In this document: positions 8,539 through 17,347 of the stretch, piece by piece
Layout of the letters: the number at the start of each line of letters is the position of its first letter
How positions within the stretch are numbered: position 1 is the first letter of the stretch
Source: Fervidobacterium sp. UBA5837
Lineage (GTDB): Bacteria > Thermotogota > Thermotogae > Thermotogales > Fervidobacteriaceae
Length of the DNA: 64,000 bases
NCBI GenBank assembly: GCA_002432805.1
Contig: DJGV01000006.1
Coordinates: 1 to 64,000, forward strand
Direction: 5' to 3'
Program-made: the position numbers and the translations under genes
Notes under the pieces: generated by a model
Told to the model about the DNA's origin: nothing
The model's database searches: none
Seen by the model: the letters and a program-made list of their open reading frames with translations, nothing else

Positions 8539-9279
8539 TCATTTAACTCTGCCAATTTTTCTTATCTGATTTTTCAGATATTTCCCGTATTCATCTTTAA
8601 CAATGTCCGTTATCGAAACGCACATATCATGACCGTTTGCGTGGATAATTTTCCCTTCACCTATATATATCATGACGTGTCCTTTCATGAAAAGCAAATC
8701 CCCTGGTTCTGGAAATTCTACACTTTCAAGGTACTCTTCTTGGTCTCCGGCATCACGCGGTAAATCCTTCCCAATTAAATCGTAGAGCCTATTTACAAAG
8801 CCAGAACAGTCAAAACCATAAGAAGATATACCACCCCAAAGATACGGAACGCCAAGAAAATCAAGCGCTAAATCAATAATATTGCTATGTGTATTGAGCA
8901 AAGAATCACTCAACGAATAAACCGTCCCATTGGGAAGTATATATTCATTCTCCGACTGTTTATACAACCTACTTCCAACAGGAAGAAGAAAGGATAAACC
9001 GCCAACGGTTTTACAAAAAGGAACGGAGACTTTTAAGACTGGGAGTTTGTTCAATTGAGAGTGTTCATCTTCTGACAAGATGTGCAAAGTATTTCTATTG
9101 ACATATCCTCGATAATCCACCCTCTTATCGCAGATATATAGATACTCATTGTCTATCTGTTCTTCGAGTAATTCGACTATCTCTCCGAAAACAATCTGAT
9201 GTACTCTCTCACTCCTGAATTTTGGTTCTGCTCTAACATCGACAACTGGTTTAATGGCCATAGCCCATTTATTTTGCAT
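8539..9279 (-). CDS. C40-family (NlpC/P60) peptidase with SH3-like domains
   Basis: This probable cell-wall peptide hydrolase resembles gamma-D-glutamyl-L-diamino acid endopeptidases such as YkfC. The N-terminal half contains SH3-like segments (VRAEPKFRSERVHQIVFGEIVELLEE). The C-terminal NlpC/P60 domain has the catalytic cysteine in GFDCSGFVNRLYDL, the first histidine in GHVMIYIG and the third residue in HANGHD. There is no signal peptide, so it probably works on imported wall peptides in the cytoplasm. The start with GGAG at suitable spacing is preferred over an ATG five codons upstream. Confidence 0.9.
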   Translation of the reverse strand: MQNKWAMAIKPVVDVRAEPKFRSERVHQIVFGEIVELLEEQIDNEYLYICDKRVDYRGYVNRNTLHILSEDEHSQLNKLPVLKVSVPFCKTVGGLSFLLPVGSRLYKQSENEYILPNGTVYSLSDSLLNTHSNIIDLALDFLGVPYLWGGISSYGFDCSGFVNRLYDLIGKDLPRDAGDQEEYLESVEFPEPGDLLFMKGHVMIYIGEGKIIHANGHDMCVSITDIVKDEYGKYLKNQIRKIGRVK

Positions 9280-9312
9280 CTTAATCATCTCCATAGCAAT
9301 GGTCTTTGGATT

Positions 9313-10275
9313 TTACCACCATTTGGCGCTGAATTTGTATTTCTTTGCCTCATTTTTGTCTTTGGGTTTTTCAAAGATAAATATATGTTCGTGACCTATC
9401 ACGTAGAAATCATACCCCTCACCTCTCCATTTCTCACTTGTCCATTTCAAGTTCCTTTGAATTTTTACGATATCCTCTTTTAGGATGAATCCTACATCCA
9501 AGAATACTTGTAGAACCCTTGTAGAGACTGGAACATAGTGTTTGTGTTTTCTTGCATCGCTAACCAAAATTGCACAAACTTTGCCAGGTTTCAAAACTCT
9601 GAAAGACTCCTGCGCGACTTCGTACATCGCAGTTATGAATTGCTCAAAGGGTAGTTGTGAGATGTCATCTTCCACGTTGCCACTGCGTGTGTACGAAATC
9701 AATTTTGCATACGGGGGATGTGTAGCGATGAGATCTATACTTTCGTCTGTGATTTTATCCAAATTTCTTGCATCGCCACAGAAAGTTCTTATCGTTGGTT
9801 CAACATAATCTGGAAAGAGGGGGCTATAGTAAAAATTCAACCGATCTCGAGCAACCATGACTGCATTTTGATTGATATCTAAACCTATGGCATTCCTTTC
9901 GAGCAACTTTGCTTCGACTAACGTTGTTCCACTTCCCATCATTTGATCCAAAATCCACTCGCCCTTCTCAGTGTACTTCAAGATGAGATTTCTTGGAATG
10001 TAAGGCGACCAACTTCCACGATAGTTTCCCCTATGCGTAGCCCACCTACCTACGTCGGGAAAATTCCACACCGTCGTTCTTTCAAGCGCATAACCATTCT
10101 GTGGACCATACGATTTGATCGTCCAACTCCTGCCAAGCTTTATCTCAAGGCCATCTATAACAACAGAAGACCTTTCTCCAACAAACGTTTTGTAATCCTC
10201 CTGGGTTACTTCAATCATGCTTCTCAACGTTTCCTCACATTCTTTAGTCTCTTTATCATCTCTCTCCTCGCCCAT
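9313..10275 (-). CDS. DNA methyltransferase (N4/N6 amino type)
   Basis: The protein of about 320 residues has the SAM-binding motif DQMMGSGTTLVEA and acidic GLDIN, followed later by the catalytic-type motif THPPYAKLI. Here motif I precedes motif IV, the reverse of beta-class enzymes. A C-terminal LKWTSEKWRGEGYDFYVIGHEHIF segment completes the fold. It probably methylates adenine or cytosine amino groups in DNA. The gene just upstream on the same strand encodes a predicted PD-(D/E)XK protein, hinting at a restriction-modification pair. The ATG chosen follows AGGAGG by 10 nt. Confidence 0.8.
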   Translation of the reverse strand: MGEERDDKETKECEETLRSMIEVTQEDYKTFVGERSSVVIDGLEIKLGRSWTIKSYGPQNGYALERTTVWNFPDVGRWATHRGNYRGSWSPYIPRNLILKYTEKGEWILDQMMGSGTTLVEAKLLERNAIGLDINQNAVMVARDRLNFYYSPLFPDYVEPTIRTFCGDARNLDKITDESIDLIATHPPYAKLISYTRSGNVEDDISQLPFEQFITAMYEVAQESFRVLKPGKVCAILVSDARKHKHYVPVSTRVLQVFLDVGFILKEDIVKIQRNLKWTSEKWRGEGYDFYVIGHEHIFIFEKPKDKNEAKKYKFSAKWW

Positions 10276-10360
10276 GCTTAAGTGGCCTCCTATACATCTC
10301 ACTAAAAATATCGCTACATTTCCATACTATGGAGATTGATTAAACATGCATATATTCCAC

Positions 10361-11284
10361 TCAATTCTCGTTATAGGTTCTATCGATAAGCGGTTTACAT
10401 CGTTCAAAATCCTCCGGTGTTTTGATGATAACTTCCAAATCGCCAGTACCCCAATGTCCCTTATTTCGTTCATCCTCTATAAATCCCTCTTTTAGCTCGA
10501 CCGTATCTGGATCGAGTCGAAGATGAAGAATGAGCTTATTTTTGAATACTTCAACGCAAACAATATTCTTAACCTTTCTAAAGGCCACATAATATCGTAA
10601 AATGTTCTCTGAGACATCATCTCCCAAAGACAAAATGTAATCTCTGATGGTAAAATAGATATTTTTTATGTTAACAGGAGCTTCTTCGAGGCGTTGTGAA
10701 AATGTCTTAGCACCATTCTTAGTAGAATTTATCTCAGAGTTCTCACTGCTTAAAGAATTACTTAATGAACTGATTGGTAACGCCGTTTCTTGAGAATCGT
10801 TCAAGAACTCAAAAAGTAGCAATTCATTGCCATACCTTCTATATCTCACCAACTTTATGTTCCTCTGCATCTGATTCACCGCATGGACATCATATTTTGT
10901 AAAATCGTTGGCGATGCATATCACGCACGGCATACTCCAATCTATAGCATCTGCCTTTTCCTTACCAAATTTTTTCAGCACGAGTAATTCGAAATTTGCT
11001 TTATGATCCAACAACCAATCCAAATAGAATAGGCCTTGGTTAATCACATTTTCATTGACACTCCTTTTGTACTCGAAAATCACTGGACAATTGTTTTCAT
11101 CTATACCTATACTATCCATTCGACCATTCGGAATCACATATTCAGAGCCGAGAAAAGTTACGCCAAAAAACAGCTGCATGTTCTTTTCTATGATATTCTG
11201 TAGTTCCTTTTCTAAAGTAAACGTTGTCTGTTTGATTTCCTTAACCTCACCGTCTATTGAAAAAAGCTTGATCTCAGACATCAT
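10361..11284 (-). CDS. Predicted nuclease-fold protein with DUF5655 C-terminal domain
   Basis: The N-terminal half resembles DUF91/NucS-like endonuclease folds. PNGRMDSIGIDENNCPVIFEYKRS supplies the D...E-x-K core of the PD-(D/E)XK superfamily. After a low-complexity serine-rich linker (about residues 165-190) comes a DUF5655-like domain with VAFRKVKNIVCVEVFKNKLILHLRLDPD and WGTGDLEVII. The family is uncharacterised and is often found near DNA-modification genes. It lies 85 bp ahead of the DNA methyltransferase gene in the same direction. Two adjacent ATG codons follow GGGGG; the other is 3 bp downstream. Confidence 0.78.
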   Translation of the reverse strand: MMSEIKLFSIDGEVKEIKQTTFTLEKELQNIIEKNMQLFFGVTFLGSEYVIPNGRMDSIGIDENNCPVIFEYKRSVNENVINQGLFYLDWLLDHKANFELLVLKKFGKEKADAIDWSMPCVICIANDFTKYDVHAVNQMQRNIKLVRYRRYGNELLLFEFLNDSQETALPISSLSNSLSSENSEINSTKNGAKTFSQRLEEAPVNIKNIYFTIRDYILSLGDDVSENILRYYVAFRKVKNIVCVEVFKNKLILHLRLDPDTVELKEGFIEDERNKGHWGTGDLEVIIKTPEDFERCKPLIDRTYNEN

Positions 11285-11466
11285 CTTTCCCCCTTGAATA
11301 AGACTGGACACCGAAATGTTTTATCATGATAATATTTTAACATTTTCCTTTATTTTTTCCAAACTTTCCACGATTTTAGCAAACTTTACTTTAAGAATTT
11401 TCCATTGCACGAGTGCTATAATAATCTGTAATAATCTTGTATATTTAAGCATGGAAGTGAAAATAC

Positions 11467-12282
11467 ATGGCTAAAATTACTTGCAAGAGCATTCTTACAA
11501 AGAGCAAACTCCCGGGTGCGGATTATTGTTGCAACATATATGTTGGTTGCACGCATGGTTGCGTGTACTGTTATGCACGTTTCATGAAACGCTTCACTGG
11601 TCATGAAGGCGATGTGTGGGGACAATTTGTTGATTACAAGGCGAATGCGCTGGATGTGTTGAAGGAAGAGATTTCAAAAGTGCGTTGGAACGAACACATA
11701 TTGCTCGCCAGTGTCACGGACGATTATCAACCCATTGAGAGAAAATTGGAACTGACTCGGGAGTGTTTGAAGATCATGGCTAATTACGATGTCAACGTTG
11801 ATATCCTCACAAAATCCAGTCTTATACTCAGAGATGTGGATGTGATAAGAAGATTTTCACGATGTGAGGTGGGGATAAGTTGTGGAATAGACGATAAACG
11901 TGCATCTGAGATACTTGAACCGGGTGCAACCCATATCGATGAACGATTTGAAACGTTGAAAGCACTCAAAGAGAACGGTGTGAGATGCTATGCATTCGTC
12001 AGTCCCATAATACCGTATATTACTAACTTGGAAAACATCATGCGTAATATATCTGGAAATGTAGATTACGTGATGTTCGAGATTATAAATCTCAAACCAC
12101 TCGATACGGGATTGTTTAGAAATACGTTGATAAAGCTTGTAGGTGCTGAAATTTATGGTGAGATACTAACTGCAGCAAAGAACAAACATTACTGGGACAC
12201 TATGCAAGAAAAAGCCACAAAACTATGCAGAGAGTACGGTATCGAGATGACAGGATTTTTCAGACACGACAACGAGTACTAA
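11467..12282 (+). CDS. SplB-like radical SAM protein
   Basis: The 271-residue enzyme has the [4Fe-4S] cluster motif C-x3-C-x2-C in GCTHGCVYCYARFM near residue 27. It resembles the spore-photoproduct-lyase / Rv2578c group of radical SAM proteins, with HILLASVTDDYQPIERKLELTRECLKIM and ILTKSSLILRDVDV characteristic of that group. True spore photoproduct lyase is not expected in a non-sporing organism, so the substrate is unknown. An extended -10 box (TGCTATAAT) lies about 50 bp upstream. Confidence 0.86.
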   Translation: MAKITCKSILTKSKLPGADYCCNIYVGCTHGCVYCYARFMKRFTGHEGDVWGQFVDYKANALDVLKEEISKVRWNEHILLASVTDDYQPIERKLELTRECLKIMANYDVNVDILTKSSLILRDVDVIRRFSRCEVGISCGIDDKRASEILEPGATHIDERFETLKALKENGVRCYAFVSPIIPYITNLENIMRNISGNVDYVMFEIINLKPLDTGLFRNTLIKLVGAEIYGEILTAAKNKHYWDTMQEKATKLCREYGIEMTGFFRHDNEY

Positions 12283-12456
12283 ACTCGGACAAATAGAGTT
12301 CTTAAGCAATATCCAAACCGCGAGACTACTTTGAAGACTGCTTAATCCTGATGAGGCGTATCTATTCACACGTGTAATTTCGGCCCCCACCTGCTAAATA
12401 TCATCCTATTGTTAATTGAAAATAGGTATCTGATTTCTTGTATTCTAAATATCATA

Positions 12457-12485
12457 TTGACAAAATTCGATTTGAGGATAATAAT
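12457..12485 (+). promoter_or_regulatory. Promoter of the arsR operon
   Basis: TTGACA at 12457-12462, a 17-nt spacer and AATAAT at 12480-12485. The 12-mer TTCGATTTGAGG occurs in the spacer (12466-12477) and again at 12510-12521 just before the start codon. An inverted repeat TCGAATTATTTCGA lies at 12501-12514. These repeats flank the transcription start and are likely binding sites of the ArsR-type repressor (inference). Confidence 0.65.
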
Positions 12486-12528
12486 CATAAGTGATATATA
12501 TCGAATTATTTCGATTTGAGGTGGTTGT

Positions 12529-12885
12529 ATGGAAAACGTATATCAGCAACATGCTAAAGTTTTCAAGGCTTTTTGTGATGATAATAGACTGAAAATACTT
12601 GAAATTCTCAGAGATGGCGAAAAGTGCGCTTGTAAGTTATTGGAACATTTAAACATAAATCAATCATCACTTTCATATCACATGAAGATACTTGTTGAAT
12701 CTGGAATTGTTGAAAGTAGAGAAGAGGGAAAATGGACATATTATAAGATAAGCGAAAAGGGAAGCAAATATGCCATAGAGTTACTAAGGACTTTAACAAA
12801 TGTTGTTAATTCAAGACAGGAAGTTGAAGGCACAGATATTCAAAACCCGGGATGCTGCAAGGTACAAACTCAAGATGTTAAGTGA
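12529..12885 (+). CDS. ArsR/SmtB-family metalloregulator
   Basis: A 118-residue winged-helix repressor. The recognition region is NINQSSLSYHMKILVESGIV. A cysteine pair CAC sits at the start of the helix preceding it (GEKCACKLLEHL), the position of the thiolate sensor in arsenic-responsive ArsR proteins. A further CC pair is in the C-terminal tail (NPGCCKV). It probably represses its own operon until arsenite or a soft metal binds. The downstream genes encode a permease and a small redox protein. Confidence 0.9.
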   Translation: MENVYQQHAKVFKAFCDDNRLKILEILRDGEKCACKLLEHLNINQSSLSYHMKILVESGIVESREEGKWTYYKISEKGSKYAIELLRTLTNVVNSRQEVEGTDIQNPGCCKVQTQDVK

Positions 12886-12955
12886 AGTAGTAAGGAATTC
12901 ACGATGTAGAGTCTCGTTGCTTTGTTGATAAAGCTTGAAGTGGAGGCATCTGTTG

Positions 12956-13969
12956 ATGGGTGAGGCTTTTACAGTGTTGAGATTTGTTGAGAATCAAATA
13001 CTTGGCATGAATTGGCTAAATAATCTGCTCTCTTCTTTACTCACATTCCTCGGTGTTGATTTAACAAACCAATGGGGTAAGAGCCTGCAATTCTTTATAT
13101 ATGATATCATTAAGATCATTTTGCTTCTGTGCATTTTGATATTTGTAATAAGCTACATACAGAGCTATTTTCCGCCTGAACGAAGTAGAAAGATATTGGG
13201 AAAATTCCATGGCATAGTTGCCAACATAGTTGCAGCATTGCTGGGGACTGTAACGCCATTTTGTTCTTGTTCATCTATACCATTGTTCATTGGTTTCACA
13301 TCAGCCGGTTTACCTCTCGGAGTTACGTTTTCATTCCTAATCTCATCGCCGATGGTAGATCTTGGTTCACTTATATTGCTGATGAGTATTTTCGGACCAA
13401 AAGTGGCAGCTGTTTACGTGTTAGCAGGTCTAATAATTGCGGTTGCCGGTGGCACATTGATAGAGACCATGAACATGAAGAAGTACGTGGAAAATTTCAT
13501 TTTATCTGCGAGCAATGTGGACATAGAATCACCGAATTTGACTTACAAAGACAGATTAGTCTATTCACGAGATCAAGTGATTTCCACATTTAAGAAAGTT
13601 TTCCCATACATACTTGTAGGTGTGGGTATAGGTGCTTTGATTCATAATTGGATACCAGAAGAGTGGATTTCAAATGTACTTGGCAAAAATAATCCGTTAG
13701 GCGTTATCTTAGCTACATTGGTAGGTGTTCCTATATACGCCGATATATTTGGAACAATTCCAATTGCTGAAGCACTTTTTGCAAAGGGTGCGCAACTTGG
13801 TACTGTGCTTTCATTTATGATGGCCGTCACAACACTCTCTTTACCATCAATGGTTATGTTGAGTAAGGTCATAAAGCCTAAGCTATTGACTCTATTCATT
13901 TCTATATGCATTTTCGGAATCATTGTTATTGGATATCTGTTTAACATGTTTCAAACGTTTATTGTATAG
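12956..13969 (+). CDS. Permease of the PF03773 (ArsP/YraQ-like) family
   Basis: A membrane protein of about 337 residues with eight or more hydrophobic segments. The family signature is GTVTPFCSCSSIPLFIGFTSAGLPLGV near residue 100, a cysteine-containing motif inside the membrane, mirrored by a second conserved block GVPIYADIFGTIPIAEALF. Some members export organoarsenicals. Its place between an ArsR regulator and a CxxC protein fits soft-metal or metalloid efflux. The ATG was chosen for a GGAGG 9 nt ahead; a TTG one codon upstream is also possible. Confidence 0.88.
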   Translation: MGEAFTVLRFVENQILGMNWLNNLLSSLLTFLGVDLTNQWGKSLQFFIYDIIKIILLLCILIFVISYIQSYFPPERSRKILGKFHGIVANIVAALLGTVTPFCSCSSIPLFIGFTSAGLPLGVTFSFLISSPMVDLGSLILLMSIFGPKVAAVYVLAGLIIAVAGGTLIETMNMKKYVENFILSASNVDIESPNLTYKDRLVYSRDQVISTFKKVFPYILVGVGIGALIHNWIPEEWISNVLGKNNPLGVILATLVGVPIYADIFGTIPIAEALFAKGAQLGTVLSFMMAVTTLSLPSMVMLSKVIKPKLLTLFISICIFGIIVIGYLFNMFQTFIV

Positions 13970-14013
13970 TGATGTAGAATAGAAGTATAGCACAGAAATT
14001 GGAGGTGTTTGGT

Positions 14014-14298
14014 ATGGTAGAAAATGAGGGAAACAGCAAGGCAAGGGAATCAATAAAGTCCGTAAAAGTGCTTGGATTGGGCTGTTCAAGGTGTAAACAA
14101 CTTGAGAATGTTACAAGAAGGGCAATAGAACAACTTGGCTTGGATGTAGATTTTGAACATGTGTCTGACCCAGCTAAGATTAGCTCTTATGGAGTAATGA
14201 GTATGCCAGCACTCGTTATAGATGGAAAAGTTGTGTCATATGGAAAGGTTCTAAAGACAGAAGAAGTTGTGGAGTTGCTGAAAAACCTCAATCAATAA
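14014..14298 (+). CDS. Small thioredoxin-fold disulfide protein
   Basis: The protein of 94 residues has a thioredoxin-like fold with the redox motif GLGCSRCKQLE and the cis-proline region SYGVMSMPALVIDGKVVSYG. It belongs to the small redox-active disulfide protein group that is commonly co-transcribed with PF03773 permeases. It may deliver or reduce the metalloid substrate. GGAGGTG precedes the ATG by the usual distance. Confidence 0.9.
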   Translation: MVENEGNSKARESIKSVKVLGLGCSRCKQLENVTRRAIEQLGLDVDFEHVSDPAKISSYGVMSMPALVIDGKVVSYGKVLKTEEVVELLKNLNQ

Positions 14299-14488
14299 GA
14301 CAATATACTCTAATTTCAGCACAATTAACTTGAATATCTTGTTGTGTGCTTCAGTATGATGCTTTTTGCACTGCCTATTCATGCTTCAATGAATTTCATA
14401 TACTCTCTATGCAATATTTTTAGTATAATCAGTTGTTCTAAGAAATATCCAACATATCAGATTTGATTTTTCATTTGTAACCTACTTT

Positions 14489-14522
14489 AAGTGTGTTATA
14501 CCTACGACACACTTTAATTTTT
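14489..14522 (+). terminator. Likely intrinsic terminator
   Basis: AAGTGTGT at 14489-14496 pairs with ACACACTT at 14507-14514 around a 10-nt loop, followed by TAATTTTT. It is about 190 bp beyond the thioredoxin-like gene and insulates the abiEi promoter. Confidence 0.55.
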
Positions 14523-14525
14523 GCA

Positions 14526-14551
14526 CAATTCTCTTTGAATTTGAAGAATTG
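14526..14551. promoter_or_regulatory. Candidate AbiEi operator
   Basis: CAATTCT and AGAATTG are perfect complements separated by 12 nt, directly upstream of a TATAAT -10 box. AbiEi antitoxins are known to bind inverted repeats in their own promoter; assignment of this repeat to the AbiEi protein is inference. Confidence 0.4.
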
Positions 14552-14650
14552 TATAATATAATTAAAGCGAGATATAGGTGCCGCTCTTAAACCATTTAAA
14601 ATGTTGAGGGTAGAAAGTGTAAGGCCATAACTAATTGAGAGGCGATGAAG

Positions 14651-15418
14651 ATGGTAAGTTATGTAGAACTTGCCAAATTTGATACTTTTACGATAGACGA
14701 TGTGTGTCAACTTGTGGGAAATAAAAAAACCGCATATTCCCTTGTTTCTCGCCTATCAAAAAAGGGATTAGTAAAGAAGATACGTAATAATCTCTATACT
14801 TGCATCAATGCAGTAGATGGACAACCTATTGCTACAAGGTTTCACATAGCATGTGCAATCAATGAAACTGCATACTTATCGTATCATTCAGCATTTGAGT
14901 ACATGGGTATGTATAATCAAGTTTTTTTTCAAATGTATGTTTCTTCAACAAAGAGATTTAATGATTTTGAGTTCAACGGAATTAGATACAAATATCTCCC
15001 ATCTAAGTTGTCGGCTGGGATAATAACGCCAAGGAACACTAAAGGAATACGGGTAACTACATTGGAACGTACAATAGTCGACAGCATAGAAGATTTTGAA
15101 AAAGTCGGTGGTTTGGAAGAACTTCTGAATTGTATTGAGATGGTAAACTATTTAGATGAAAATGAGGTGATTAAATACTTGGAATTATACAACAATCAAT
15201 TCCTATATCAGAAAACAGGGTTTATTCTGGAACATTATAAAGATCAATTGAAACTTTCCGACAGTTTTATAGAATTGTGCAGAAATAGAGTTGGGAAGAG
15301 CATTAGGTACTTAACGAAGAATAGCACGAAGTATTGTAAGGAATGGAGACTAGTTATTCCAGAAGAACTCTTCAGCATAGACCAACAAGGAAGGATTATT
15401 TCTGCATATGTACGATAA
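14651..15418 (+). CDS. AbiEi-family antitoxin (type IV toxin-antitoxin)
   Basis: A 255-residue protein. The N-terminal winged helix has FTIDDVCQLVGNKKTAYSLVSRLSKKGLVKKIRNNLYTC. The AbiEi core follows with ACAINETAYLSYHSAFEYMGM and GIRVTTLERTIVDSIEDFEKVGGLEELLNC. AbiEi proteins repress the abiE promoter and counter the nucleotidyltransferase toxin AbiEii. The cognate toxin gene starts inside the 3' end of this gene but stops after 33 codons, so the antitoxin has no functional partner here. Spacing to GAGAGG favours the ATG two codons after the first one. Confidence 0.87.
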   Translation: MVSYVELAKFDTFTIDDVCQLVGNKKTAYSLVSRLSKKGLVKKIRNNLYTCINAVDGQPIATRFHIACAINETAYLSYHSAFEYMGMYNQVFFQMYVSSTKRFNDFEFNGIRYKYLPSKLSAGIITPRNTKGIRVTTLERTIVDSIEDFEKVGGLEELLNCIEMVNYLDENEVIKYLELYNNQFLYQKTGFILEHYKDQLKLSDSFIELCRNRVGKSIRYLTKNSTKYCKEWRLVIPEELFSIDQQGRIISAYVR

Positions 15419-15509
15419 GAACTATATTTCTAGGAAAGCATCTGAACGTGGATTTGTGCGCGATACTTTGGAAAAAGTTTATCGTTTAATTGAGAGAAGT
15501 CAATTGTGA
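15408..15509 (+). pseudogene. Truncated AbiEii-type nucleotidyltransferase toxin
   Basis: A frame overlapping the antitoxin gene by 11 bp begins MYDKNYISRKASERGFVRD and ends after 33 codons at TGA. This is the typical N-terminal sequence of AbiEii/AbiGii-like toxins encoded directly after AbiEi. The LKGGTA-type nucleotidyltransferase core is absent. The EamA-family transporter gene begins immediately after, so the rest of the toxin has been deleted rather than frameshifted. Confidence 0.72.
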
Positions 15510-15517
15510 GGTGCATC

Positions 15518-16411
15518 GTGGAGGCAGAAATCGAGCCAAGAGTTCAGCATAGGGCTATTCTATTTGCCATTTTAGCAGCTGCATTGTATGCCATAAGTTC
15601 TCCTGTATCTAAGTTACTGTTGAAAGAAGTTCCGCCAACTTTCATGGCATCTTTTCTCTACCTTGGTGCTGGTATAGGGATGGCATTAGTTGGACTCGTG
15701 AGAACTGTTAACGGTATTGAAAGTGGCGAGAAAAGGCTCACAACAAAAGAGATACCCTACACTGTTGGTATGATAGTTTTAGACATTGCCGCACCGATAT
15801 TTTTGATGATTGGTCTTACCACGGCAACGCCAGAAAATGTCTCTTTGCTCAACAATTTTGAGATCGTCGCCACGTCGCTCATTGCATTGTTCATTTTCAA
15901 AGAGCGCATAACTAAGAGGCTTTGGAGCGCAATAATCTTGATAACGCTTGCAAGTATGATATTATCGATGGAAAACACAAATAGTTTCTCATTTTCCATC
16001 GGTTCGATATTTGTATTATTGGCATGTACTTGTTGGGGTCTTGAGAACAATTTTACAAGGAAACTTTCGATAAAGGATCCATTGCAAGTAGTTGTCATCA
16101 AAGGATTTGGTTCAGGCACAGGTTCTTTGTTGATCGCACTTGCCATACATGAGCGTGTAAGTAATTGGTTGTACATCTTTGCTGCACTGTTATTGGGTTT
16201 TTTAGCGTATGGAATGAGTATATTCTTCTACATATACGCGCAAAGGTACTTGGGGGCTGCAAAAACGAGCGCCTATTATGCAATTGCACCATTCATAGGT
16301 GCGGGATTGTCGTTACTCATCTTCAGAGATGTACCTACTCTGACGTTCCTTGTTGCACTTGTGATAATGATTGTAGGAACATACTTGGCATCTATTGATG
16401 GGAAAGAATAG
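15518..16411 (+). CDS. EamA/DMT-family transporter
   Basis: An inner-membrane protein of about 297 residues with ten predicted helices in two five-helix EamA repeats. The repeats begin ILFAILAAALYAISSPVSKLLLKEVPP and FSIGSIFVLLACTCWGLENNFTRKLS. The FNNFE/LNNFEIVATSLIALFIFKERIT segment is the conserved end of the first repeat. Members export amino acids, metabolites or drugs; the substrate is not evident. A GTG with GAGGTG close upstream is the likely start. Confidence 0.88.
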   Translation: MEAEIEPRVQHRAILFAILAAALYAISSPVSKLLLKEVPPTFMASFLYLGAGIGMALVGLVRTVNGIESGEKRLTTKEIPYTVGMIVLDIAAPIFLMIGLTTATPENVSLLNNFEIVATSLIALFIFKERITKRLWSAIILITLASMILSMENTNSFSFSIGSIFVLLACTCWGLENNFTRKLSIKDPLQVVVIKGFGSGTGSLLIALAIHERVSNWLYIFAALLLGFLAYGMSIFFYIYAQRYLGAAKTSAYYAIAPFIGAGLSLLIFRDVPTLTFLVALVIMIVGTYLASIDGKE

Positions 16412-16475
16412 ATTAAAGAATAGATTCTGGAATATCGTACGGAGGATTAGTTGATAAGAGTTAGCTGATGGGGTG

Positions 16476-17153
16476 ATGCAAACGAAAAGAAAAGCCAAGG
16501 TATCGTCCGCGGTAGTTGTCTTTATATTAGCTGCCATAGTTGTCATAATACAGAATATTCCTTCCGGTGTGACGGTAACACGAGTGATCGATGGTGATAC
16601 GATTGAAGTGAAAATGAGTGGAGAAACGTACAAAGTTAGACTAATAGGTATCAACACACCGGAGAGTACAACTAGAGTCGAGCCATACGGCAAAGAGGCC
16701 GCAGAATTTACAAAGTCACAACTTCTTGGTAAGAAGGTTTACTTGGAAAAGGATGTGTCTGAGACCGATAAGTATGGAAGATTGCTCAGATATGTTTGGC
16801 TCAAGAAGCCTTCAGAACTCACAGATAGCGAGATCAGAACAAAGATGTTCAATGCGATACTTGTGCTCGAAGGATATGCACAAGCTGCTACGTATCCGCC
16901 AGATGTGAAGTATGCAGAGTACTTTGCAAAATACGAGGCAGAGGCAAGGGAGAGCAGTCGTGGATTATGGGCTTTGGAAAACTCAAGTCCAAAAAACCTA
17001 AATAGAATAGTCTACTGGACGTCGAATGGTAAATCTTATCATTACTCAAAAGACTGTCCACGACTATCGAGAAGTAAAATCATCAATCAAGGTACTTTGC
17101 AAGAAGCTATAGATATTGGTAAATCGGATCCTTGCGATTTCTGTGTCAAATGA
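16476..17153 (+). CDS. Secreted or membrane-anchored thermonuclease-family protein
   Basis: An N-terminal hydrophobic helix (VSSAVVVFILAAIVVIIQNI) anchors or exports the protein. The staphylococcal-nuclease fold follows: VTRVIDGDTIEV, the catalytic arginine region YKVRLIGINTPES, and DKYGRLLRYVW with the second catalytic residues. A C-terminal extension carries YHYSKDCPRLSRSKI and SDPCDFC, a small cysteine/histidine module seen after some nuclease domains. It probably degrades extracellular nucleic acids for nutrition. Confidence 0.9.
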   Translation: MQTKRKAKVSSAVVVFILAAIVVIIQNIPSGVTVTRVIDGDTIEVKMSGETYKVRLIGINTPESTTRVEPYGKEAAEFTKSQLLGKKVYLEKDVSETDKYGRLLRYVWLKKPSELTDSEIRTKMFNAILVLEGYAQAATYPPDVKYAEYFAKYEAEARESSRGLWALENSSPKNLNRIVYWTSNGKSYHYSKDCPRLSRSKIINQGTLQEAIDIGKSDPCDFCVK

Positions 17154-17347
17154 TCTTTCCAGAATGAGAAATTTCGATATAGCCTGTGCTATAATCTCTT
17201 TGTACGTATCCAGTTCGATTTCTGGAGGTGCGAACTGTGCAAAAGCATAACTCCAAGATTCTACCCTTAATTCTTATTATCGGTGTTATCCTTCGCAAGT
17301 CCATAATCTTTTTGTCAAGAAATGATTATTTTATGCCCTTTTTGTAC

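Larger units (their letters stand above)
14299..14650. other. Gap between the arsenic-type operon and abiEi
   Basis: No gene is seen. It holds a terminator-like hairpin at 14489-14522 and, at 14526-14551, an inverted repeat (CAATTCT ... AGAATTG, 12-nt spacer) ending directly at a TATAAT box at 14552-14557. The repeat covers the region where the -35 box should lie, as expected of an autorepressed antitoxin promoter. Confidence 0.5.

Noticed and set aside
11467..12282. Annotation as a true spore photoproduct lyase
   Set aside because: The cluster motif and overall pattern match, but nothing else in the window suggests sporulation, and the related Rv2578c-like group fits equally well.
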